DNA of 64,000 bases. It comes from Hevea brasiliensis (Eukaryota; Streptophyta; Magnoliopsida; Malpighiales; Euphorbiaceae). This document shows, piece by piece, positions 24,880-36,054 of the stretch. The translations under genes and the position numbers were made by a program. Under the pieces are notes generated by a model, which worked only from the letters and a program-made list of their open reading frames with translations, was not told the DNA's origin and made no database searches. Position 1 is the first letter of the stretch. Every line of letters begins with the position of its first letter. The stretch spans positions 19,544,258 to 19,608,257 of the forward strand of contig NC_079497.1 of the NCBI RefSeq assembly GCF_030052815.1. The letters run 5' to 3'.

Positions 24880-25424
24880 AGTGCAATATTATAACAAAGA
24901 AAATAATATATACAAATAAAAAAAGAACGAATCATAATTTGAATATTTAAGAATCAATTTAATTTAATACAATGTGTCTAATATTAATTATCTTTTGTTC
25001 TAATTTGTTCCGCTTTGGAAGCGTTTAATTCCTAAATTCACAGTAATAATGTACAATATACAGAATTAATAAAAATACTCAGTTTATATTCATATGGAAA
25101 TAGAAGGTACATTTGTAATATTTAATTAAGTTATACCTATTTTTGCAACTCTTTCATCATTTTACTTTAACAATTTTTATGTAGTTTGAATCATTTTATA
25201 ATTCTAACTCATTCTTTTCAAGTCTTTTTAACCCATTTATTTGATTTCTAATATTTTTAATTGCTAATAGTCATAATTTATTTCAATAAATTACACTGCC
25301 CAAGTAACCTATGACAGGCTGACTAAACTGGATAACGGGTCGTTGGCACTGGATACCACAGTGTCTTGGGCCGTTATACCATGGGACGTGGAATCTCAGT
25401 ACGTCAACCACGTATGCAATCAAT

Positions 25425-25571
25425 ATGGCAAAAAGCCATGATAAGAGTATGGCTAAAAGCCATGATAATAGATAATTGGGCATACAAGCCATGAGTGCGG
25501 GCATAAATCTATCAATCCAGGTATAAAGCCTTACGCAGTACTGCTAAAACAATACCCTATTGGCATGCCAA
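25425..25571. repeat. Hairpin cluster in LTR (element 2, 3' LTR)
   Basis: ATGGC-AAAAA-GCCAT (25,425-25,439), ATGGCT-AAA-AGCCAT (25,449-25,463), further GGC...GCC pairs, and the final palindrome TTGGCATGCCAA (25,560-25,571). The other LTR has the same series at 31,024-31,170 with some stems broken. Confidence 0.7.
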
Positions 25572-28488
25572 TCTATCCAATCTGACACACGTGTCTAGGC
25601 AATACATGGGCACATAAGTACCATTAAGTGTTAATATGTTTTGTTTTATTATTTCATTATTTCATTATTTCATGATAAATTCTAATTATAATTTATAATA
25701 TTTCAATTCTATTCGTAATAGAAATATAAATTTTTAGAATACAATTTTACATAAATTATGCATTTATCATAATTTATACATTCATTTATTATATCATTTG
25801 TGTTGATCATAATTCACAACAATGGTTCTCGTGTACCATTGTACTCAAAACATTCTTTTTATTTCTCATATGCCACTAATTATGTAAGGTATTAATTTCT
25901 AGTTACAAAAGAGGCATAACCCCTAGTGATAATTTCTCCTCATTTTCACATTTAACAGTTCATATATATGTAATTCACTTTTTATATTCCCAGTTGTATT
26001 ATGAATATATTATGAGATCCAAAACTGAAAATAAAATTTTTCCTAGCAATGTAGTTGAGATACAAACTTATTTATGTATTAATTTTAATTTCTCTTTTTC
26101 CTCGTATAAGAACAAGTATTCATAATTCACCTTAAGTCCTCTTATGTACCATTTATTGGGTAGGATATTATTATTGTTCTAATTACAATGAAACATAATT
26201 TCTCATGTTGACTTCATCTTATTTATACATTTGACAATTCACTTATGCTAATTACAATTTCATATTTCTAATTGTATTACTAATGTATCATGAATTCTAT
26301 TTGTAATGGGCATATAAGCCCTAACTATCTATTCCTCATGATTTAGGTAAATTTTCATTCATATTTCAAGTAATCCATAAATATTTTATGGATTTCAAAT
26401 TTATCTAAATTTTCCTTAAATCCTAATGTCATTCAAATTCGCCATTCATAATTTACCTACCACATCCTATATTAATAACTACAATGGTTCTTATAGTTTG
26501 ATTTTCTACTTCACATAGTTTAGTGGTTACTATTCATTTGACCATTTCCATTCAAATGTTGACTTTTTGATTTATAATAAAATTGTTTAGCCTAAATTCA
26601 CCAAGAAACCACATTTTGCATTTTATTTTTGTTGGCATTGATTGCCAAACTCAATTCCTAGCCTCCTAGGTTTTATTTTAATTTTTCAAAATTTGAGGTC
26701 TAAGTTTACTGTTCCATTGAACCTTGCTACAATAGAATTTTGACAAAACTTTCTTCATGAAAGTTGTTCCTTTATGTGTCTTCTTTAATTCTATTTTTGA
26801 ATCACTCCATTTGGAGTTTTATAGCTCAAATTATGGCCTAAATACCATAACTGGCAGGATTGGTCTTGTCCAGAAATTTTGGACAGAATTTGGTTCTGTC
26901 AGATTTAGTGTTCTAACTTGGGCTAAAAATTTCAATTAGTTAGGTTCAAAATTTAAGTTTGTGTTCTCCATAAAAATTGTTCTAAATTGTCTAAGCTTTT
27001 CATTGATATAAATTTCAGGTCAATTGGACATTTCTACAGTGAGTTATGACCAAATGAACAGATTGGTCATTTTCTAGGGATAGCTTGTTGGTCACCCAGA
27101 TTGGGGCAATTTCTAGGTCTTTCTAACTTTGTTTTATGATAGGGTTTCTTCATAAAATTTGTTCTAAATTGTCCAATATTTCCATTGATATAAAATTTAG
27201 GTCATTTGGATATTTCTACATTGAGTTAACACTGTTCATTTGGACAATTTTTCAGGGTAGTATGTATGTTACCCGAATTAGGTCAATTTTTAGGACAACT
27301 TAGATTGGTTTTCTGGACATGGTTTCTTCACCAAAAATGTGGTTTAAGGTCTTAAATTTCATCTTCAATTGGCCTCATACCAATTGGAGCTATCTAGCTC
27401 TACTTATATTTATTTAAACATACTGGACTCATAGGTCCAGAATTCCCTACACAAAAATAACACTCCCAATTCAATTTCTCCCAACTCCCAAACTTCAATT
27501 GGTATTCAAGGCACTTCTAATTGTTAGCAAATCACCTCAATAAGATCAATTTCAAGCATACCATAAAATCCTCAATTTATGATCAAAACCCTAATTCAAG
27601 ATATCTTAATTCATACAAAGTCCTCCCATACAACTTCTAATACACTTTTAGTCATCAATCATCATCATTAAGCAAGTTTATATTCAAAAATTCATCAAAC
27701 TCTTATGGTCATCAAGGCTGCCAAATTTTTAGTCTTTCCAATACCCATGGTTTTCTTAATTTTTTTTCATGCAATATCAACTCCTTATGACCTCAATTCA
27801 TGGTTTAATAAAGGAGGGAAAGGAGAGTAAGCACTAACCTCTTTGGAAGTTAACCCCAAGCTTGATAACTTCTTGTTTTCTTCTCCTTCTTGCTTCCTAG
27901 AGGTTGTTCAAGGGACAAGGATAAGCTTTAGTGAAAAGAAGCAAGTGATTTTAAGAGGTGTTTGTAAGGGAATTTTTAGTGAGAAGGAAGAGCTTTAATG
28001 GAGTTCTCTCTCTCTATGGGTTTGGTTCGGCTAGTTGAAGATGGAATGGCAGATTTCATTTTTCATTTTGTCTCTTTTTATTTAGTTTTTATCCTTTTTA
28101 ATTTGTTTATCAAGTGGTGATTGGGTGGAAGGCTTTTTAATGACATCATACTGATGTCATAAATCTCCTTTAACTCATTTTCTTTCCTTTTTTTTTTTCT
28201 ACTCATTTTCAATTAAATTTTTAGTAATATTTATTCATATTTTATGTCATATAATTTATTTACTTAATAGGACAAGTTAGCCAAAAATCATCTCTGAAGA
28301 CGAAAATGACCAAAATGCCCTCCGTTTGGCTTAAGGAGCTAAAATCGTCTGTACCGATTGATAAAATTCTCCTAACCTTTTCTTGGTATTCTAATGCTAC
28401 CTAGGGCTCCGTAACTCTTCTCTAGAGTCCCAAAAATTATTTCATGGAATTTTCCTCAGGTTGAGGGCTACTAGCTGTGAAGACAGCA

Positions 28489-28534
28489 ACTTCCCGTTAG
28501 GGTCACCCATCGCTAGGGCACCGGCTCATTTAAC
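28489..28534 (-). promoter_or_regulatory. 5S rRNA-like internal promoter block, element 2 3' LTR
   Basis: The minus strand reads GTTAAATGAGC, then GATGGGTGACC, a 5-base spacer and GGGAAGT. This is the order of box A and box C of plant 5S rRNA (GTTAAGCGTGC...GATGGGTGACC-TCCT-GGGAAGT). Spacing between boxes is 8 nt shorter than in 5S. It lies 171 nt inside the LTR. Pol III or TFIIIA use is inference. Confidence 0.55.
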
Positions 28535-28705
28535 TTCGTTGTATTTCATTTCTAAAATTTTTTCTTACTTTTTCTTACACTTATTTGAATTATTTATGAC
28601 TCCTCACTCTAGTTTACATATAGTTTCAGTTATTCCAACTGTTCGGACTGACATTAATCACCGGAATAGTCGAATGCACAGACTAGCTAAAGTGAGAGTG
28701 TTATA

Positions 28706-28879
28706 ATTTTTTCCCTCTAACGAAAATTTCATCCTCGAAACTTACCGGGTGTAGGTATCTGAGATAATTCCTTTACCTTTCTATTGTTCCCTCTGTCTAC
28801 TCTTTTTATATATATGGTATTATTTAGTCTTTTCGAATCTATCATTATACACTTAGGCATATCATAAAGGAAGGATACT
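28706..28879. other. Element 2 polypurine tract and 3' internal remnant
   Basis: A polypyrimidine run at about 28,707-28,718 (AGAGGGAAAAAA on the minus strand) is the PPT. The rest is a short remnant between the PPT and gag with no readable coding sequence; all of pol is deleted from this interval. Confidence 0.6.
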
Positions 28880-29757
28880 TTACCTCAAATTCACATTTGG
28901 GGCATCTTGCTCCTCTCCGGCTTGGGTGACATTTGCAAGTGGTGTTACTGTTGTACTTATTCCTTCCATGACCTCTGTTTGGGTCCATGGTAAATTTCTC
29001 TTAGGACAATCTTTCAGACGATGGTCCATGGCCCCACATCTATAACAGGCTCTAGTCAATCCCCTACATTCACCTTTATGCCACTTGTTACAATGGCCAC
29101 ATTTTCTTGCTAGTCCTGGTGCACTCACTACTAGTGTCTCTGATTGACCTCTTTTGGGTATAGGCTTGGGTCTAGGTCTCTTACTTTGATCAGATGTCTG
29201 ACTTAACTGTTCTCTTGGCCTCTTATTACTAGACTGTTCAAATTTCCTCTTTTGCAGATTACCACTCCTCTTTTGTTCCTCTTCATGAACACAGCTAATA
29301 TATTTCTTTCTAAACTCTATCAAAAAGAATTCCCAGGTTACGTTGGCTGGTGGTACTACCTTGGTTATGACATCCCACCACCGATATGTAGCTTCTTGTA
29401 GCAATGAACTGCACACTCCAAACTCTGTTCTGGTGTGCAATGGAGCTACTGCAGGACTCTTTCAGCCCTTTTTAACCAATACTCAGCCGCTGAACAATCG
29501 TCTTCCTTTCTACCATTGAAATCTACAGCTCCATACTTCCTAAGTTTTCCTATAGGTAATTTTCGCTAAGGCGGTGTTGGAATAACCCCAGTTATCTATC
29601 GAAAGAATTCAGTAATCTGCTCAAACAAGGCCTGTTGGGGTCGTACAGGCACCTCTTGCATTGGTGGAGTAGGATCTCCCTGATTTCCAACATCACTCCC
29701 AGTCGGGATACGGCTTACTACTTCTTCCTCTACTGCCCTCTGCGATTCTGAGTCCAT
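28880..29757 (-). pseudogene. Element 2 gag remnant with zinc knuckle
   Basis: The start codon is at 29,757 on the minus strand (MDSESQRAVEEEVVSR...), homologous to element 1 gag. A 186-codon open stretch (28,880-29,440) has ATYRWWDVI, FRKKYIS, a basic Arg/Lys/Pro region and the knuckle CYRCGAMDHRLKDCP. After KKYIS about 90 codons of the gag fold present in element 1 are missing (internal deletion), and stops occur upstream near 29,600-29,450. It cannot make a full gag. Confidence 0.8.
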
Positions 29758-29882
29758 ACCTTAACCTAAAATAACCAAAGAAAATAGATCTGCATTAGTG
29801 TCACCTAGACTCATATGAATGCAATGCATATTATGCACACTATCTCATTCTATCTATCGATGCCTAGGAATGCCTAAACCGT

Positions 29883-29894
29883 GCTCTGATACCA
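29883..29894 (-). promoter_or_regulatory. Primer-binding site, initiator tRNA-Met (element 2)
   Basis: TGGTATCAGAGC on the minus strand, five bases inside the 5' LTR. It is intact although pol is gone, as expected for a non-autonomous element copied in trans. Confidence 0.9.
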
Positions 29895-29899
29895 AAAAA

Positions 29900-32800
29900 T
29901 GTGACACCCCTCACCTGTCTACAGTGTAGCCGAGCAAGGTATGTCACACTCGGTGCAGGAGCACCCTAACTTATCTTACTTTATTTCTAATGGAGTTTCC
30001 TCTATTTTATTTACTTTTGACGTGATTCACTATTCACCTGCTTAAAATTTTCAATAATATTTTACAATAAAAATCTCGTCAATAATTCTCATAATCATCT
30101 CATCATTTCATGCATCATCTATATATTTTAATTCTGTCTTCAAACCCATGCAATCTCATTCATGCTCAAATTACATAATTTACATGATATATAAATTAAT
30201 TACATATGAAAAAGCTAATTTATTAATTTACATTACATTCCTACTAATTACCTTTTCATAATCTACATTACAATACAATAACTAAGCATTTTATACAAAA
30301 TACAAAATATAACCTATATGGGCCCTATCTACATGCATTGCTGAGAAGGTGACAACCTTGAATACTTCAGACACTTCAGTAAATCTGGACTCCAAAAATC
30401 CCAATCAAATGACCACTAGGTTTTAACTTCAGTACCTGCGCGAAGGAAACAATCCATCGCACTAAGTATTACTGGTTAGTGGTGCAATATTATAATAAAG
30501 AAAATAATATATACAAATAAAGAAAGAACGAAGCATAATTTGAATATTTAAGAATCAATTTAATTTAATATAATGTGTCTAATATTAATTATCTTTTGTT
30601 CTAATTTGTTCCGCTTTGGAAGCGTTTAATTCCTAAATTCACAGTAATAATATACAATATACAGAATTAATAAAAATATTCAGTTTATATTCATATGGCA
30701 ATGAAGGTATATTTGTAATATTTAATTAAGTTATACCTATTTTTGCAACTTTTTTATCATTTTACTTAACAATTTTTATGTGGTTTGAATCATTTCATAA
30801 TTCTAACTAATTCTTTTCAAGTCTTTTTAACTCATTTATTTGATTTCTAATATTTTTAATTGCTAATAGTCTTAATTTATTTTAATAAATTACACTGTCC
30901 AAGTAACCTATGACAGGCTGACTAAACTGGATAATGGGTTGTTGGCACTGGACACCGCAGTGTCTTGGGCCGTCATACCATAGGACATGAAAGCTCAGTA
31001 CGTCAACCACGTATGCAATCAATATGACAAAAAGCCATGATAACAGTATGGCTAAAAGCCATTATAACAGATAATCGGGCATACAAGTCATAAGTGCGGG
31101 CATAAAGCCATCAATCCAGGTATAAAGCCTTACGCAGTACTGCTAAAACAATACCCTATTGGCATGCCAATCTATCCAATCTAACACACGTGTCTAGGCA
31201 ATACATGGACACATAAGTACTATTAAGTGTTGATATGTTTTGTTTTATTATTTCATTATTTCACGATAAATTCCAATTATAATTTATAACATTTCAATTC
31301 TATTTGCAACAGAAATATAAATTTTTAGAATACAATTTTACATAAATTATGCATTTATCATAATTTATACATTCATTTATTATATCATTTGTGTTGATTA
31401 CAATTCATAACAATGATTCTCATGTACCATTGTACTCAAAACATTCTTTTAGTTTCTCATATGTTATTAATTATGTAAGGTATTAATTTCTAGTTATAAA
31501 AGAGGCATAAGTCCTGGTGATAATTTCTCCTGATTTTCATATTTAAGAGTCCATATATATATAATTCGCATTTTATATTCCTAATTGTATTATGAATATA
31601 TTATGAGGTCCAGATCTGAAAATTAAATTTTTCCTAACAATGTAGTTGAGATACAAACTTATTTATGTATTAATTTTAATTTCTTTTTTTTTCCTCATGA
31701 TGAGAACAAGTATTCATAATTCACCTTAATTCCTCTCATGTACCACTTATCAGGTAGGATATTATTATTGTTCTAATTACAATGAAACATAATTCCTCAT
31801 GTTGACTTCATCTCATTTATACATTTGACAATTCACTTATGCTAATTACAATTTCATATTTCCAATTGTATTACTAATATATCATGAATTTTATTTGTAA
31901 TGGGCATATAAGCCCTAACTATCTATTCTTCATGATTTGGGTAAATTTTCATTCATATTTCAAGTAATCCATGAATCTTTGATGGATTTCAAATTTATCT
32001 AAATTTTCCTTAAATCCTAGTGTCACTCAAATTCACCATTCACAATTTACCTACTACATCCTATATTAATAACTACAATGGTTCTTATAGTTTGATTTTC
32101 TACTTCACATAATTTAGTGGTTACTATTCATTTGACCATTTCTATTCAAAGGTTAACTTTTTGATTTATATTAAATTTGTTTAGCCTAAATTCACCAAGA
32201 TACCACATTTTGCATTTTATTTTTGTTGGCATTGATTGTCAAACTCAATTCCTAGCCTCCTAGGTTTTATTTTAATTTTTCAAAATTTGAGATTCAAGTT
32301 TACTGTTCCATTGGACCTTGCTACATTAGAATTTTGATAAAACTTTCTTCATGAAAGTTGTTCCTTTATGTGTCTTCTTTAATTCCCTTTTTAAATCACT
32401 CTATTTGGAGTTTTATAGCTCAAGTTATGGCATAAATACCATAACTGGCCGGATTGATCTTGTCCAGAAAATCTGGACAGAATTTGGTTCTGCCAGATTT
32501 AGTGTCCTAATTTGGGCTAGAAATTTCAATTGGTTAGGTTGAAAATTTAAGTTTGTATTCTTCATAAAAGTTGTTCTAAATTGTCTAAGCTTTTCATTGA
32601 TATAAATTTCAGGACAATTGGACATTTCTACAGTGATTTATGATGAAATGAACAAACATTATTCATTTGGTCATTTTCCAGGGATAGCTTGTTGGTCACC
32701 CAGATTGGGGCAATTTCTAGGTCATTCTAAGTTGGTTTTCTGGGCAGGTTTTCTTCATGAAAGTTGTTTTAAATTGCCTAATGTTTTCATTGATATAAAA

Positions 32801-34316
32801 TTCAGGTCATTTGGATATTTCTACACTGAGTTATGGCCAAATGAACTAATACTATTCATTTAGTCAATTTTCCAGGGCAGTATGTATATTACCCGGATTA
32901 GGTCAATTTTTAGGGCAACTTAGGTTAGTTTTCTGGACATGGTTTCTTCACCAAAAATGTGGTTTAAGGTCTTAAATTTCATCTCCAATTGACCTCAAAC
33001 CAATCGGAGCTGTCTAGCTCTACTTATGTTCGTTTAAACACACTGGACTCATAGGTCTAGAATTCCCTACACAAAAACAACACTCCCAATTCAATTTCTC
33101 CCAACTCCCAAACTTCAATTGGTATTCAAGGCACTTCTAATTGTCAACAAATCACCTCAATAAGATCAATTTCAACCATGCCACAAAATCCTCAATTTAT
33201 GTTCAAAACCCTAATTCAAGATATCTTAATTCATACAAAGTCCTCCCACACAACTTCTAATACACTTTTAGTTATCAATCATCATCATTAAGCAAGTTTA
33301 TATTCAAAAATTCATCAAACTCTTATGGTCATCAAGGCTACCGAATTTTTGGTCTTTCCAAAACCCATGGTTTTCTTAATTTTTTTCATGCAATATCAAC
33401 TCCTCATGACCTCAATTCATGGTTTAATAAAGGAAGGAAGGGAGAGTAAGCACTAACCTCTTTGGGAGTTAACCCCAAGCTTGATAACTTATTGTTTGCT
33501 TCTCCATCTTGTTGCCTAGAGGTTATTCAAGGGATGAGGATAAGCTTTAGTGAAAGAAGCAAGTGATTTTAAGAGGTGTTTGCAAGGGAATTTTAGTAAG
33601 AAGGAAGAGCTTTAATGGAGTTCTCTCTCTCTATGGGTTTGGTTCGGCTGGTTGAAGATGGAATAACAAATTTCATTTTTCATTTTGTCTCTTTTTATTT
33701 AGTTTTTATCCCTTTTAATTTATTTGTTAAGTGGTGATTGGGTGGAAGGCTTTTTAATGACATCATAATGATGTCATAAATTTCATTTAACTCATTTTTT
33801 TTTCTTTTCTTTTCTACTCATTTTCAATTAAATTTTTAGCAATATTTATTTATATTTTATGTCATATAATTTATTTACTTAATTAGACAAGTTAGCAAAA
33901 AATCATCTCTGAAGACGAAATGATCAAAATGCCCTCCGTTTGGCTTAAGGAGCCAAAATCGTCTGTACTAATTGATAAAATTCTCCTAATCTTTTCTTGG
34001 TATTCTAATGCTACCTAGGGCTCCGTAACTCTTCTCTGGAGTCCCAAAAATTATTTCATGGAATTTCCCTTGGGTTTAGGGCTATTAGCTGTGAAGACAG
34101 TAACTTCCCATTAGGGTCACCTATTGCTAGGGCACCGGCTCATTTAACTTCGTTGTATTTTATTTCTAATTTTTTTTAATTTTTCTTACACTTATTTGAA
34201 TTATTTATGACTCCTCACTCTAGTTTACATATAGTTCTAGACATTCTGACTGCCTGGACCAACATTAATCACTGAAACAGTCGAATGCACGGACTAGCTG
34301 TATTAAGGGTGTTACA
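29900..34316 (-). repeat. Element 2, 5' LTR (4.4 kb)
   Basis: Starts TGTGACACCCC and ends TGTTACA. It aligns over its full length with 24,216-28,705, with substitutions and small indels, for example a loss of about 60 bases near 29,985 relative to the partner. It contains a stem-loop (30,461-30,480), a hairpin cluster (31,024-31,170) and a 5S-like block (34,103-34,148). Confidence 0.88.
34103..34148 (-). promoter_or_regulatory. 5S rRNA-like block, element 2 5' LTR (degraded)
   Basis: Same position (168 nt inside the LTR) and order as in the partner LTR. Box C has changes here: the minus strand reads AATAGGTGACC in place of GATGGGTGACC. GTTAAATGAGC and GGGAAGT (TGGGAAGT) are kept. Confidence 0.45.
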
Positions 34317-36053
34317 TTGCTTGTCTATGTCATGTCTTGTTTCAGATTTCCATCAACTCTGTGAAAGAAAATTAACTCCCTTATTTATAATTTTTGGTGG
34401 GGGCAAAAGCAAAATGAGAGGAAGATGCACTGGATATCTTGGATAAATCTTTGTCAGCCTAAAAGTAAAGGAGGCATGGGTTTTAGAGATCTAGAAGGAT
34501 TTAATACGGCACCTTTGGCTTGTCAAGGATAGCATATTATCTCAATTCCTAACTACTTGCTTACTAGAATTCTTAAAGGGAAGTATTTTCCCCATTCATC
34601 TTTTATGCAAGCTAATTTGGGTGGTAGACATTCATGGGGTTGGCAGAGTGTCATTTGGGGAAGATAAGTATTAGACAAGGGGCTCAAATGGCATGTAGGA
34701 AATGGTAGTTCAATTCTTTGTAGTCATGATAGATGGGTGCCTAACTGCTTTCCAGACTTGTTGAGGCTGAAAGAGGGTCATGATGAAAACTTAATGAGGG
34801 CAGCTTAGCTCATTCATCAGGATTCAAAGAAATGGAAGAGGGATGTAATCTGCTCCAATTTCAATGAAGAAGATGTGACTCATATTCTATCTATTTCCTT
34901 GAGCATTTTCAACAATGAGGATTGCTTGGTTTGGCATTTTGATTCAAGGGGCAGGTACACAGTTAAATTGGGTTACCATATAGCTCGTTTGATTCAAGGA
35001 AATCGATTAAGCTGTAATTCTGTAGGTCTTGGACCATCTTCTCAAGCTGATTTAGATCAATTTTGTAAACAGCTTTGGAAAATTGATATGCCTAGAAAGA
35101 TTCTCATTTTTCTGTGGAGTTTGGTGGACAACAAGCTACCATCTAATGCCTTGTTAAATAGGAGATTCCCCCACATGAGTTCTAATTGTCCTGTTTGTGG
35201 TTTGGTTGAGACAACCAAGCATATGTTCTTTGACTGCCCCAAAGCTATAGCAGTGTGGGTGAATTCTACCTTGAGATTCAGGTCTTCTTATTTAATCAGC
35301 AGTGATCTTAAAGATTGTTGGAGTGAGCTGTTTAAGCCTTTGGCTAAGCACGAAGATTATGTTATGCTTACTTAATTAGCAGTGTTCATTCTTTGGCAAT
35401 TATGGAAAAGTAGGAATTCTATTGTTTTTAGGAATTAAAATCAATCCCTTGAGAAAATTTTGCAGAATGCGAATAGAAGTTTGGAGGAGTTTAATTGTTA
35501 GAAGGAGCCGAGTATGTCATCCCCAGTTGAGCAATCAATGCTCCCCAACTGGACTCCTCCCCCACATGATACTATTAAAGTCAATTTTGATGCAGCCACA
35601 AGTAAGGAGGGGAAAAAAAGGAGCTATAGTTGTTATCTACAGATCTGATTCTGGAGTAGTGATTGGTTGGTCCTGCAAATTTGTTGTTGACATTTGGGAC
35701 TCCCTTACTCTTGAAGGATTAGCTTGTCATGAAGCCATTTTGCTAGCTTCAACTAGAGGTTACAATAGAGTTATCATCGAAGGTGATTCCCAAATTTTGA
35801 TCAAAGCTCTAAATGGTCACGAAGCCCCCTTGATCATCCAATATATTGTTAAAGACATTCTTGAGATCTCCAAAAGATTACAAAAGGTCTTTTTTATGTT
35901 TGTCAAGCGTACATGTAATCAAGCAGCACACTTTATGGCTAAACAAGTCATGGCTGAGCCTACTATCCAATTTAATTCTTCGGCTCCTTTCCATCTTGTA
36001 TCGATTTGCCTTCTTATTGATTAATGAAATTTCTATCTTAGAAAAAAAAAAAA
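34317..36053 (+). pseudogene. LINE segment 3 of 3: RT end, zinc-binding region, RNase H, poly(A)
   Basis: Resumes with YVMSCFRFPSTLCE. A zinc-binding RT-associated domain CPVCGLVETTKHMFFDCPKAIAVW is at about 35,187-35,258 (within the open frame 34,875-35,375). An RNase H-like domain follows (VNFDAA...LTLEGLACHEAILLAS...VIIEGDSQILIKAL...KRTCNQAAHFMAK, about 35,580-35,955), as in plant L1 elements. A run of A at about 36,041-36,054 marks the 3' tail. Stops at about 34,530, 34,666, 34,807 and 35,373 break the frame. Confidence 0.85.
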
Positions 36054-36054
36054 A

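Larger units (their letters stand above)
24216..28705 (-). repeat. Element 2, 3' LTR (4.5 kb)
   Basis: Starts TGTAACACCCC and ends TGTTATA (a mutated TGTTACA). It contains the stem-loop ACTAA...TTAGT (24,860-24,879), a hairpin cluster (25,425-25,571) and the 5S-like block (28,489-28,534). No supported gene lies inside; the open frames there are short and unconserved. Confidence 0.88.
24216..34316 (-). mobile_element. Element 2: gag-only, large-LTR gypsy derivative
   Basis: LTRs of 4,490 bp (24,216-28,705) and 4,417 bp (29,900-34,316) flank an internal region of only 1,194 bp. That region has a primer site for tRNA-iMet (29,883-29,894), a decayed gag with a CCHC knuckle, and a pyrimidine tract on the plus strand as PPT. 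There is no protease, RT or integrase. This is the layout of a non-autonomous LARD/TR-GAG-type element. The LTR modules relate it to elements 1 and 4, but the LTRs are longer and clearly a different family. It is inserted in the LINE with a near-perfect 5-bp target duplication. Confidence 0.87.
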
